Part shown: positions 11,939 through 22,533 of the stretch, piece after piece
Layout: every line of letters begins with the position of its first letter
Numbering within the stretch: position 1 is the first letter of the stretch
Source: Epiperipatus broadwayi
Taxonomy: Eukaryota > Onychophora > Udeonychophora > Euonychophora > Peripatidae
Length of the DNA: 64,000 nucleotides
Assembly: GCA_028023455.1 (NCBI GenBank)
Contig: JAQFVV010012669.1
Location: forward strand, 312,001 to 376,000
Reading direction: 5' to 3'
Program-made: the position numbers and the translations under genes
Notes under the pieces: model-generated
Seen by the model: the letters and a program-made list of their open reading frames with translations, nothing else
What the model was told of the DNA's origin: nothing
Database searches by the model: none

Positions 11939-12440
11939 TATTGTTTCTTCGACCACAATTGGGAGTTTTAGATTTAAACATGAAATAAAAGCGTGGGAAG
12001 TCTACATAGGGATGTGTTAATTTCTGGATCCTCCTGCTCCCACATTTTACTTCAAGTTCAATCTAAAACGTCCAATTGCAATTGAAACAACAATTATTTT
12101 TTTTGGTGCACAATAAATAAAAATCACTTATTATAAAATAATTTTTATCTCATTATTTTTTAGTGTTAAGTTATTTTGCAATTCCCTTTTTGTTAAGTAA
12201 TCTCTTTCTATATGAATTCAATTTTAAATGACATATTTATTACTTACTATAATATATATCTAAACTATAAGTGTCACAGCGATTTAAAGTTTTATTCATT
12301 CAAAAGATTGCAGAAAGATTTTAAATCGAGTAGTTTATATATGTCATTTGATATTTCTGCAGTAAGTTAATATGCATGCCTCTTGTGTATACAGTATATC
12401 AGATCTAGTATGTATACATTAGGTGTCTAATAATAACAAC
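11939..12440 (+). repeat. Interspersed repeat R1, copy 1 (palindromic head)
   Basis: The first about 156 bp (11939-12094) is a fold-back: attgtttcttcgaccacaat at the left and its near complement at the right. A non-palindromic part follows to about 12440, ending ggtgtctaata. The whole is matched in inverse orientation at 24947-25711. It interrupts the LINE-A remnant. No coding potential; class undetermined. Confidence 0.7.
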
Positions 12441-13794
12441 CAGGATTTCAAGAATATACAAATCCGCCTCTTCTAGAACTTGTCTATAAGCAATTTAGTA
12501 TGAGATACACCAAAAGAACACTAGAAAAACGACAACAAAATGTCTTTAATGATCTAAAAAAAGTATTCTATCATTTTTCTATAGAATTCAAATATTTTGC
12601 AAACAAGCTTTTTAAAATTTAATCTTCAAAAATTGTATTAAAAATTAAAATTCTAGTCAGTAAATTTTAATTTTTGAAACTTTTTTTTATTAACTAAAAA
12701 TAAATACTGCATCTTTAAAAAAAAGTCAAATTTCTCTTTTAAAAAATAGTAGGTCGTCTTTCTCCAACAAGTAATGAGGCATACAGAATGAAGAGGGCAC
12801 CACACGAATTTTAATATGCTTAAAGCGTATCGTTACATTATGAATTTCTTATTCAATATTTTTAATGATTCTTTTTTTTTTTTGAAAAAAAAACAACATA
12901 AAATGATGATTTTTAAATTAATAATGGCAGAAAAATATTAAAATAATAATTTACTCTCAGAGAAATTTCCCGCAAATTTTTAATTAATGGGCGAAAGATT
13001 CTTAAACTATTGAAAAATATCCATTTTTACCATTCTTAAAAAAATAATTTTAATTATTTTTTTCTAGTCATGAGCTTTATTATAACAAAATGGAAATATA
13101 TTATTTGATGATGAAAATATTTTGATTATATTAAAATTTTAACAATATGATCGAAATTAATAAGAAAGACAAATATTTGGTCAATTCTTTAAAGATCTTT
13201 CTATCTTGAAGAGATCTTAAATGCTATCAGAAGCCATTAAAACATTACTAAAGTGTTAAATGTAAGCATCTTGAATGGTAACATTTACTCTGCACTTAAA
13301 TTTATTTACTGCTGAAGGAGTTTTCACATTTTCCAAAGTGCTAATTCAGGCTGTTCTAGTGGAATAGTTCAAATCGTTTTCTAATGACAGGTGGGGACAT
13401 ATATAAGCTATAAATTAACTGTCAAAATTAATGATTTTATTATTACATAAAAATTAAAATATATTAATAATAAAAAAAGTGAATAGAAAAATATAAAGAT
13501 TTAGAAGAATCTAAATATACTAGAAATGAACATAGAGAATAAGATATTACATCATAAATGCATTAATATCACCATATAAAAATCTATGATTGTAAACTAT
13601 TTGAAATAATAAATGGGACTTAATAACCTACTGCAAACCAAAAGGATCTTTCCAGAATGTTCTCAATTGCTAAACAGTAATGAAGAAGTTAATTTTGTGA
13701 TTAGCTATATATACATAATCTGGGATTAAAATCTAGAATGAATTAGAATTTCGTATTAATAAGGGTGCATTAATGTATTTATAGATATAGCTAT
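12441..13794. other. AT-rich spacer with a possible conserved-repeat scrap
   Basis: Mostly unassigned. At 13628-13665 the stretch ctactgcaaaccaaaaggat and following ctttccag resembles the longer repeat at 36403-36530. The RT core expected between the two LINE-A parts is not recognisable. Confidence 0.35.
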
Positions 13795-14340
13795 CAAATG
13801 AAAAGAAGAATCTAGGACTAAAAATAAATGCTAAAAGAACTAAATTAATGCTCAATGGTTTTTGAAAAAAGAGGAAAATAAAGATTAATAGTAATTAATT
13901 AGAAGAAATTAACAACTCAAAATTCTTTGATTGCTTTATTAATACAAATAGAAACAATTTATGAAATTAATAATAATATTCAACACATTTGACAGAAATA
14001 TCTTAATCTTAAAAGATAATGTGTCTAATAAATGTGTTTTACATATAATTACTAGTAGAGAGACATTAGAGCACAGAATGTAATGTACATTCAAAATTAA
14101 TAAGGAGAGAGTTAAAAAAATACATATAAGAGAAAACAAATAGATATTGCTGGAAAAATTAAGAGTGGGCTGAACATATCAGTACAAGAGATGACATAAG
14201 ATGAATAACTGAAGTTTAAACTGGATTCAAGAGAAACTTATAACATGATCACATGTGAGACAAAGAGAAGTCAAGGATTAGAGCAACTAGGAAAGATTTT
14301 TACCCTGAAATTGACTTTTAGTAGTTGAAAGTGATATTTA
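13795..14340 (+). pseudogene. LINE-A, RT end and C-terminal remnant
   Basis: Plus-strand frames read ESRTKNKC/LKINAKRTKLMLNGF (after the RT active site), KIKINSNQLEEINN, then AEHISTRDD and EKSRIRATRKDFYPEIDF, the same order as 50830-51945. Stops and frameshifts throughout. Probably the downstream half of 10740-11935. Confidence 0.65.
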
Positions 14341-15429
14341 TTTAAGATGTTGATGATTATAGTTTTAAGTATTATAAAGCTAAAAAAAAAAAATATTACT
14401 ATATATTTTTTACGATTAAATTTAAATCCATTTATTTTTTATAAATAATTTTAATGATATTCTATAATATTTTTTATAAGGCATTTTCTCATTTGCTTAT
14501 TTCAATTTGCCTAGTGAAAAATCCAATCCAAAAACATTGCTCATTATCAAGATGCTTATTCATTAAATTGTCTACTTAAAATATTTAAAAGTATCCTATA
14601 AAATGACTCATTATACTTAATGTTAATTATTGTAAAAGAAAAATGTAAGTTAACAGATTTTATATCCTTTAAGATAATACATAGAAAGTTTATGATACAG
14701 CAGTTTACTTATAATCTGTTTTTTTATTATTTTACATCAAATATTTCATTTGGAAGTATGGTTATACTAATAGCTAAAAGAAATTTATTCTTTAATATTA
14801 AACCTCCATAAGCATAAAAATTAAGTATACATATTGTTTGTAAAAACCAAAAAAAAAAAAACCATCACATCGTTCCACCTTAGTTTCTCATGAGCAAATC
14901 TCACATACACATTTTCAATTCTTTTATTTATTGTAAGCTTGATAAATCACTTAATTCTAACATCTATTGTTTATTTAGGCTTACAACAGATGTCAGAAGA
15001 ATAGTAGGGCACATAAATTATATTTATGATTTACATTATTTGAACTAAAATCATTGCTATAATAGGGTAGAATGTAATTAACAAGTCAACACCTTTGGAC
15101 TAAAAATATTTGCATAAGTCTTGTGTGCATTCAATGCAAGATATTTATATTTTCTATAATTTATCATATCTTAAAAAACAACTTACAATAGTGCATTATG
15201 TTTACAATTTCTGAGTGGATTCCTAAAATAAATTCTCAGCTTATTTGGCTTTTACTTTTTAGAAAATCATTGACTTAATAGTTCTCTTCTTTGTATATTC
15301 TATACAAACGAGAATTCATTATTTTATAGCACAGTGTGAACAAAATTAACCCTTTTTTATACCCAATAACCAATTAAGTAATTAATATAATTATGTAATT
15401 AATGCAATACAATATAATAATAGTTACTA
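14341..15429. other. AT-rich spacer, nothing recognised
   Basis: No supported feature. Confidence 0.4.
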
Positions 15430-15540
15430 ACTATATAGAAGGTAAACAAACCTCCACACCAGCATCATTTTTAAACAAGATGATAAAACTGTACGGATAC
15501 TTTTGCCCAGCCACAAAATAAAGTCTTTTAAAAAAAAATA
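15430..15540 (+). repeat. Partial direct copy of the MITE interior
   Basis: The stretch tatagaaggtaaacaaa.ctcca and ttttaaacaagatgataaaa recurs in the same order and strand inside the MITE at 15721-15923, about 337 bp downstream. The terminal inverted repeats are missing here. Confidence 0.7.
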
Positions 15541-15720
15541 AGAGCTGTTATCTTATTTCCAAAGTCACATGGTAATTTATGAGTCAATCTTAAGTGTCTA
15601 GAAGAGAGAGTGTGAATATATTAAATCATTCACTTTAAAATCCATTTCTTAATTTAATATTCTTATTAGCATTTATGAAATATTAAATTTTATTTTGTAC
15701 CAATATTAGATAATGTTAAA

Positions 15721-15923
15721 TTATATAATACCCTATAAATTTTACAAGTGCAGTGTTTGAATTGTAATATATAGAAGGTAAACAAATCTCCATACCAGTG
15801 CCATTTTTAAACAAGATGATAAAACTATAAGGATACTCTCACCACAGTCATAAGATAAGATTGACTATCTATATAGTTACAATTTAAACACTGTGCTTGT
15901 AAAATTTATAGAGTATTATATAA
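15721..15923. repeat. MITE with terminal inverted repeats of about 47 bp
   Basis: Left end 15721-15768 (ttatataataccctataaat...) is the inverse complement of 15877-15923 with few mismatches. The interior of about 108 bp shares sequence with 15430-15540. Non-coding. The TA-rich flank hides any TSD. Confidence 0.8.
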
Positions 15924-17136
15924 TAATAGTTGTATGTATTTAATCTTTTATACTTATAAAAAAGAAATGATTTGGAGTTTAGTACAGATAATAAAGGAAA
16001 TCCTTTGAAACTAACCTTGAATATTGTGTTGACATAGTCCACAATTCAGAATTTGGCTGTCAAAACATTTTATATGTTCTCATTTATATAATTATATATA
16101 ACCAACATTGAACAGCAATAGTAAGATAATATATGCTATTGTTAAGAAGTGCTTTCTTGTAAATTTTTCAAATACAGAAAATAAGCAAAACATTGGAAAA
16201 GGCTCAAAGAACTAGTTTCAGGTGAAATCCTTTCATCAGCATTATCCAGCACAACCTCTTATTTTTCTGAGATATACTCATTTGGATAATCTCTATGAGC
16301 TATAAATACTGGGGCTACATTCTCATGATGATCATCATATTTATCATGCATTTCTTTCCTGAACATTAAACATATAGTTACCAATAGTCAACAAATTATT
16401 AGCCACAGCCTTAATTTAAATCCATCATAGAAACTAATCTGCACCTAAGTTATATGTATATAAAAAGATATATGCAGAACCAGAGATGAAGTAATCAGCT
16501 ATATATCCAAAAAATGTTATTCCGCGCGCGCACACACACATATATATTCACAACAGAGAAAGGAATGTGTCATTACGAATGAAGTACAGTATCATTATAT
16601 ATGTATGATATGCATTATTTAAACTCTTGCACAGGGAAATTAAGGCTTTTCTGGAAAAATATTTTTGTTTATTTGACTTATGAAAAAATAATTATTTTCA
16701 TCAGAAAGCAAAACATCCATAAATTTTCTTAAAACATTAATAGATTTGAACAAAAGTAAATAGAACTAAAAAGAAAAGTTTGGAAATTGTTCAAAACTTT
16801 TAACTATAGCACGAGAGAGATTTGGCAATGACAGTATTATCTCAAGAAAATTATTTTTAGTGAAAAAAAGGTATGTTTTTTTTTAAAGATTTTTTTAAAA
16901 TCTAAAAAGTTTGCTTAATTAAGTCTATATAATTTTTTTTTGATATAAAGTTAAAACTTGAGTAACAGTTTAACTAAATTGAAAATTTATGGCAAACAAA
17001 AATCATAGATACGCTGATTATTTATGTAAATTAATACAGAATTAAATATTTAATGAATTATAGATATAATAAATATCTCCATACTTTGCCATTCTTTTTA
17101 AATTCACTTAAATAAAGATATAATAAAAGACAAATG
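15924..17136. other. AT-rich spacer, nothing firm
   Basis: Only a weak hammerhead-like string on the minus strand near 16195-16245 and a short (CA) run near 16535. No gene. Confidence 0.4.
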
Positions 17137-17150
17137 CCCCCCCCCCCCCC
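17137..17150. repeat. Poly-C tract beside a hammerhead remnant
   Basis: Fourteen consecutive C in an otherwise very AT-rich region, directly abutting the motif at 17149-17203. Comparable tracts occur near 24692, 25606 (G on this strand) and 26034. Confidence 0.9.
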
Positions 17151-17203
17151 AAGAAGCATTTCGTGCTGAACCAGCACTCATTAGTTGGCCCGGTCACTAT
17201 CTC
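17149..17203 (-). ncRNA. Decayed hammerhead motif, RZ2-related
   Basis: The minus strand reads GGCCAA, CUAAUGA, GUGCU-GGUUC-AGCAC, GAAA, UGCUUC, UUGG. Stem II is a perfect 5 bp with a G-C first pair and CCAA/UUGG closes stem I. The core has G5 changed to A (CUAAUGA), which should abolish cleavage. Sequence 3' of stem I is replaced by the poly-C (G on minus) tract. It shows what the ancestral RZ2 stem II probably looked like. Confidence 0.6.
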
Positions 17204-18999
17204 TCATATATATCTTTATTATATGAAAAGTATTTATCTAGTGTAACAATTTAATGAATTATAGCTGTAACCATACAAATATATACAAAGTCACCTTAAC
17301 CAATTCAAACTTAATGTTTAATATATTACCAAGTATATTTATCTGCATATTGTCATTTTAAATTAATTAATATATAAAATTAGAGCAATATTACTACCAT
17401 TATACTATTGCTTTCCAAAGATAAGTATTTTTAAGGGTAAGTTTATATTTATTTACAAATGTCACAATTGATTAGATAATTTATATATTAAATTAGCACA
17501 GTAGCATGCTAATAAATGTACATAATCCGTTAATGAATTCTCATTTTGTGATTTAATTATTATTATTTTATTTATTCAGTAAATTTGTTATAAATTTAAT
17601 TAAATTAAGCTGACTATCCATACATAATTTTATATTTATTAAATAAATGTGAAACTTTGTATGTTTTTTGGTACTTTATAACTCAACAAATATTGCACTA
17701 ATCTTGATGAATCTTTCATGATTTTCATTGTTCTTTTTTTGTATAGAATTTTAATAGCATATATATTTTTGTTTTAATTTTTTTATAAAAATTGTAATTT
17801 GCAATATAAAAATGTATATATCATAATTGTTTGGGAATGACATCAGAAAAACCAAAGAGAGGGCAGCCCTGATGAAAAGATTATAGAGCTGGAAATTTTT
17901 TAAATGAAAAGTATGATTTTTAGTAAAGCTAGGTAAAAATCAATTTTGCAAATATATTTTAAATTAATTAAATTGCATTTGTAAACATGTATTTAATTTC
18001 TCATTTGAATGATACCAATTTAGATTAGCCATAATAATGAATTTGATAAACTTTTAAGATTTCAATTTAAATATATATTTAATTTAAAACATATTATTGA
18101 ATTTGATAAACTTTTACTATGAAATTGATAAACTTTTAGAATATCAGTTTAAATATAATTAATATATGAACAAGTAAATTTTAAAATGTCATGGGGTATA
18201 TGAGAAGTACTGAATTTGATAAACTTTTACTCTTTCCCTTTAAGTATATTCTCACATGATAAATTAAAATGTTGTGGCCTGTGTATTGAAATACGTACTA
18301 GAGAAATGAAGAGGTATTATGTTTTGGTGATCCAGATAAAATTTTATTGTATAAATATATTTTAAATTATCAAACTTTCTACTAACACAAAGCCTAGAGT
18401 TTGAAAGTGAAATAAGTAAACATATTATAATTGTCAAATTTTCTGATAATGGTGATGGGACAGCTCAGAGAAATGGAGAGAATTAGTGTGGGAAATTTTT
18501 ATTTGGTTTTCAATACATCAAAAACAAAAATGTAATTTAGATAATAAAACATTAAAAATTGTACTGCTCAAAATATAATCTTCTTATATATATAAATTAA
18601 AAATATATTTTAATAATCAATTGCATTATATTCTTTTATTTTTATTATTATTTTACTGAAATGAAAAGTCATGGGTTGGTATTTTTTTTATATTTATAAC
18701 AATGAAATATTTATTTGTATTTTATCCAATTTTAAGAAAACTGCCTCATTAAGTAAAATAAAACAATGAAATGTAATTGAGAATTAAAATACATTTAAAG
18801 AATATTTACATGAAATACTAATATATGAGTTATCAACAGCAGTTAAAAATGGCCTACAATATTGTTTATAAAAATGCACTATAATAGATATTTTTACCCA
18901 CTGTTGGGTGTTTATTATTTCATGTAAGTATTATTTTAATTATCAATTATATTATATTCTTTTAATCTAATAATGGAAGCAAATCACAGATTCAGCTAG

Positions 19000-19003
<4 letters not shown>
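17204..19003. other. AT-rich spacer with a recurring 20-bp word
   Basis: The word gaatttgataaacttttac, with small variations, occurs near 18040, 18100, 18122 and 18212. Nothing else is supported. Confidence 0.5.

Positions 19004-19088
<85 letters not shown>
19004..19088. repeat. (TA)n microsatellite, about 85 bp
   Basis: Uninterrupted alternating TA, the longest simple repeat in the window. Confidence 0.97.
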
Positions 19089-19091
<3 letters not shown>

Positions 19092-20213
19092 TTTTGAGTT
19101 TCTTGTTTTTTTTTTTAAGTTGCATATGCTAAAATGATAATAGACTATATGTGTGGATTCTATATGGTTCTTTATGAGAATTTATAAATAACTTTTATTT
19201 GTAATCATCATCATCATCAAGACTTTATGTTCATTACCAAGAGTCACTTTAAAGTTCACAAAAATAATAAAGTTAATTGGCAAGGAATATCTTGATGATT
19301 TCACATGGACAATTTTGGCATACTTAATGCTTATTATTGGGTATATATTAAATAGATAGTCTTGTTTTATATAATAATCCATTATAATATTTATTATAAA
19401 TTGACTACTCTGATAAATATCTGTTCTCTGCTCATAAATTTTATGATAGGTGTAAGTTTTCTGATAAACCAAGATGGGAGTCCATATTTTTGATAAATCT
19501 GCAGCCCCCCCCAATGTTTACAAAAAAATGCCTGCTAGGAAATTTTGCATTTAATCTTTACATTTCATTTTTTATTAGTGTTATTTTTTTAAAAAAAAAT
19601 CATTGTTGAAAATTTAATTACAATTTTTATAGTTTAGTTTCTTTTCTTTTGGAAAAACTTATTAACAGAAAAAAAAAGTGGAATATTTACACTCTATTCA
19701 TGTTGGTAGCATGCAATCATATCATGGCTATTAATACAAAGTTTTCGCGTGAGGGCAGAATCCTGTATCTTTGGAACTAGTCTACTGCATTACATTCTGT
19801 GACAGGAAAATCCCACAATTTTTATTATTATGACAATTTACCAAAAAAATTGTTGACAAAAAGAAATATGTGACAGTGTTAAAAGTGGCTTACCACTTCC
19901 CATGTTATATATAAAATAAACTGAAATAAAGCTTCTTAATGAAAATCGAGTTATTAATTTTATTTTAATTTAACAACTAACTAATCTTCTGTAGATTGTA
20001 AGACATCAAAACTATAGATTTATCAGAAATACAGGCTGCTATTTTGATTTACTAGAAAACTCACAAGTAACAATTTTATTTATTTCAATCTACAAATAAA
20101 GTATATATATATATGCTCTTATTTACTATTATATATTTGTTCTACTGATGTATGGCTATTTCTTATATTTGCTAATCATTGTTGACATCATATATAATCC
20201 CTACATTATCTAC
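19089..20213. other. AT-rich spacer, nothing recognised
   Basis: A 110-codon minus-strand frame (19182-19514) has no recognisable domain and atypical composition; taken as chance. Confidence 0.4.
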
Positions 20214-20214
20214 C

Positions 20215-20274
<60 letters not shown>
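20214..20274. repeat. (TA)n(TG)n compound microsatellite
   Basis: Alternating TA passing into alternating TG, about 61 bp. Confidence 0.95.
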
Positions 20275-20275
<1 letters not shown>

Positions 20276-20643
20276 AACTGAAATATAGGCAACTGTACCT
20301 TCCAAATGCAGAATGAGTGATATAACAAATAAACTATTAAAAGACAGAATATTACCACTTGTTCTTTAGCATTTGTTCGTATTTATGATTAGTTTATTTA
20401 CATAATTTTAAATAACTGAGTGAATTCAATATTGGTTATATATACATATAAAATAAATTATATAGAATCATCATTTAAATATTCTATAGTCTGACTTATT
20501 ATTATTTATTATATATATGAATTGATTCTTCAATAAAAGCAAATTAAAACAGGCAAAATTCTCCATATAGTAGTGCCACTCAGGCCAACCAGAATAATCA
20601 ATGGATGCCAGAAGGCTTGTGCATAGAATCTCTATCTAGAGCC

Positions 20644-20709
20644 TCATCCAATATCCCCAGACTAGTTTCTGGCTTGTGACCTTCATCAGTGAGAAGCTTT
20701 GGATCTGAG
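20644..20709 (-). ncRNA. Hammerhead ribozyme, RZ1 copy H1
   Basis: Minus strand: outer stem I AUCCAA/UUGGAU, inner stem I UUCUCA/UGGGGA, core CUGAUGA, stem II (A)GGU-CACAA-GCC(A), GAAA, stem III ACUAGU, cleavage after C of GUC (complement of 20660). Stem II is weakened by an A-A first pair and a G-U. Confidence 0.75.
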
Positions 20710-21016
20710 AGCACTGCACCTTCTGGCATCCATTGATTATTCTGGTTGGCACTGAGTGGCACTACTGTATGGATAGTTTTGCCAGTTTTAATAACAATAA
20801 TCAGGATAATAGTGGCTATGGTTGTTACAGAGCCAAAGACACCAAAATGTATGGGCACTAAACTGGGTTCAGACACATATGACTATATAAGCTATTGAGC
20901 TTAGATTGAAAATATTATTGTGTTTTCAATTTTATTCTCATAGTTTTGTAGTTAAGTAGAGATAAAAGGTGGCTGCTGGAGGGTTGCATTAGATCCTAAG
21001 ATCTAGGTGCAATGTT

Positions 21017-21083
21017 CTCAGATCCAAAGCTCCTCACTGACAAAGGCCACAAGCCAGAAACTAGTCTGGACATATTGGATGAG
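21017..21083 (+). ncRNA. Hammerhead ribozyme, RZ1 copy H2, inactivated
   Basis: All parts are present, but the core reads CUGACAA (G8 changed to A). G8 is a catalytic core base, so cleavage should be lost. Stem I also has a change, UGGACA for UGGGGA. Predicted site would be after 21066. Confidence 0.75.
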
Positions 21084-21380
21084 TAGGCACTAGATAGGGA
21101 TTTTATGCACAAGCCTTCTGACATCCATTGATTACTCTGGTTGGCACTGAGTGTCACTACTGTATGGAGAGTTTTGCCTGTTTTAATAACAGTAATGTGC
21201 TAGCATAAGAAATAGTAATCATTAAACATCACATGATCACTATCTCATACTAGCACAATAATTGTTATTAAACAATTCAAAACAAAACAAAACTCTTCAT
21301 ATAGTAGTGCCATCTTGTGCTAACAAGAGCAATCAATGGATGCCAGAAGGCTTGTGCATAAAATCCCTATCTAGTGCCTA

Positions 21381-21447
21381 CTCACCCAATATCCCCAGAC
21401 TAGTTTCTGGCTTGTGGCCTTCATCAGTGAGGAGCCTTGGATCTGAG
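21381..21447 (-). ncRNA. Hammerhead ribozyme, RZ1 copy H3
   Basis: Minus strand: CUGAUGA, (A)GGC-CACAA-GCC(A), GAAA, ACUAGU, C. Inner stem I UCCUCA/UGGGGA (6 bp, one G-U), outer stem I AUCCAA/UUGGGU. Complete core, but an A-A mismatch as first stem II pair. Cleavage predicted at the complement of 21398. Confidence 0.8.
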
Positions 21448-21848
21448 AGCACTGCACCTAGATCTTAGGATCTAATTCAAGCCTTCTGGCATCCATTGAT
21501 TTCTCTTGTTAGCACAAGATGGCACTACTATATGGAGAGTTTTGCTTTATTTTGAATTGTTTAATAACAATTATTGTGCTAGTATGAGATAGTGATCATG
21601 TGATGTTTAGTGGTTTAACAACAATCCTGCCTAATAGGATAGTGGTGGCTATGGTTGTTAAAGACCAAAGACACCAAAATGTATGGGTACTGAATTGAGT
21701 TCAGACCCATATGACTATATAAGCTATTGAGCTTGGATTGAAAATATTAATAGTGTTTTCAATTTCATTCTCATAGTTTTGTAGTTAAATAGAGTTAAAA
21801 GGTGGGTGCTGGAGGGTTGCATTAGATCCTAAGATCTAGATGCAGTGC

Positions 21849-21915
21849 TCTCAGATCCAAGGCTCCTCACTGATGAAGGCCACAAGCCAGAAACTAGTCT
21901 GGGGATATTGGGTGA
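21849..21915 (+). ncRNA. Hammerhead ribozyme, RZ1 copy H4 (5' of a direct tandem pair)
   Basis: CUGAUGA, (A)GGC-CACAA-GCC(A), GAAA, ACUAGU, cleavage after 21899. Stem I: UCCUCA/UGGGGA then AUCCAA/UUGGGU. The ACUAGU stem III is only 2 bp with a UA loop within one molecule, yet self-complementary over 6 nt between two molecules, as in known dimer-acting minimal hammerheads. Confidence 0.82.
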
Positions 21916-22315
21916 GTAGGCACTAGATAGGAATTTTATGCACAAGCCTTCTGGCATCCATTGATTGCTCTTGTTAGCACAAGATGGCACTACTATATGG
22001 AGAGTTTTGCTTTGTTTTGAATTGTTTAATAACAATTATTGTGCTAGTATGAGATAGTGATCATGTGATGTTTAGTGGTTTAACACCAATCCTGCCTAAT
22101 AGGATAGTGGTGGCTATGGTTGTTAAAGAGCCAAAGACACCAAAATGTATGGGTACTAAATTGAGTTCAGACCCATATGACTATATAAGCTATTGAGCTT
22201 GGATTGAAAATATTAATAGTGTTTTCAATTTCATTCTCATAGTTTTGTAGTTAAATAGAGTTAAAAGGTGGGTGCTGGAGGGTTGCATTAGATCCTAAGA
22301 TCTAGGTGCAGTGCT

Positions 22316-22382
22316 CTCAGATCCAAGGCTCCTCACTGATGAAGGCCACAAGCCAGAAACTAGTCTGGGGATATTGGATGAG
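22316..22382 (+). ncRNA. Hammerhead ribozyme, RZ1 copy H5 (3' of a direct tandem pair)
   Basis: Same as H4 with a perfect outer stem I (AUCCAA/UUGGAU). Cleavage predicted after 22365; with H4 this would release the 466-nt RNA 21900-22365 carrying 5'-OH and 2',3'-cyclic phosphate ends, the substrate for circularisation. Confidence 0.82.
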
Positions 22383-22533
22383 TAGGCACTAGATAGGGAT
22401 TTTATGCACAAGCCTTCTGGCATCCATTGATTGCTCTTGTTAGCACAAGATGGCACAACTATATGGAGAGTTTTGCTTTGTTTTGAATTGTTTAAATAGT
22501 AATCATGTGATGTTTAGTGGTAAAAGCAAATTA

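Larger units (their letters stand above)
20547..22520. mobile_element. RZ1 block 1: multimeric retrozyme-like insertion with five hammerheads, 13-bp TSD
   Basis: The 1974-bp block is bounded by the exact 13-bp direct repeat taaaagcaaatta (20534-20546 and 22521-22533), so it inserted as one event or grew inside one insertion. It contains five copies of the RZ1 ribozyme region: minus (20644), plus (21017), minus (21381), plus (21849), plus (22316). The last two are head-to-tail 467 bp apart, with predicted cleavage after 21899 and 22365 giving a 466-nt monomer. Head-to-head junctions fall near 20720 and 21475 and a tail-to-tail junction near 21221. The monomer has a strong hairpin (21683-21710: AUGGGU, CUGAA, loop, UUCAG, ACCCAU) and no ORF of note. 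The left terminus is aacaggcaaaattctcc and the right gatcatgtgatgtttagtg. Confidence 0.88.

Noticed and set aside
16195-16250. Possible hammerhead on the minus strand (CUGAUGA, AAGG...CCU, GAAA, CUAGUUC)
   Set aside because: Stem II has only 3 pairs with an unpaired base, the stem III/cleavage register is off by one and stem I pairs poorly. Not part of a visible repeat.
20598-20876. 92-codon minus-strand frame
   Set aside because: Spans an RZ1 head-to-head junction; composition comes from the repeat.
21262-22035. Two near-identical 68-codon frames on opposite strands (21262-21468 plus, 21829-22035 minus)
   Set aside because: They are the two orientations of the RZ1 repeat; the frame overlaps the ribozyme and is broken in other copies, so not protein-coding.
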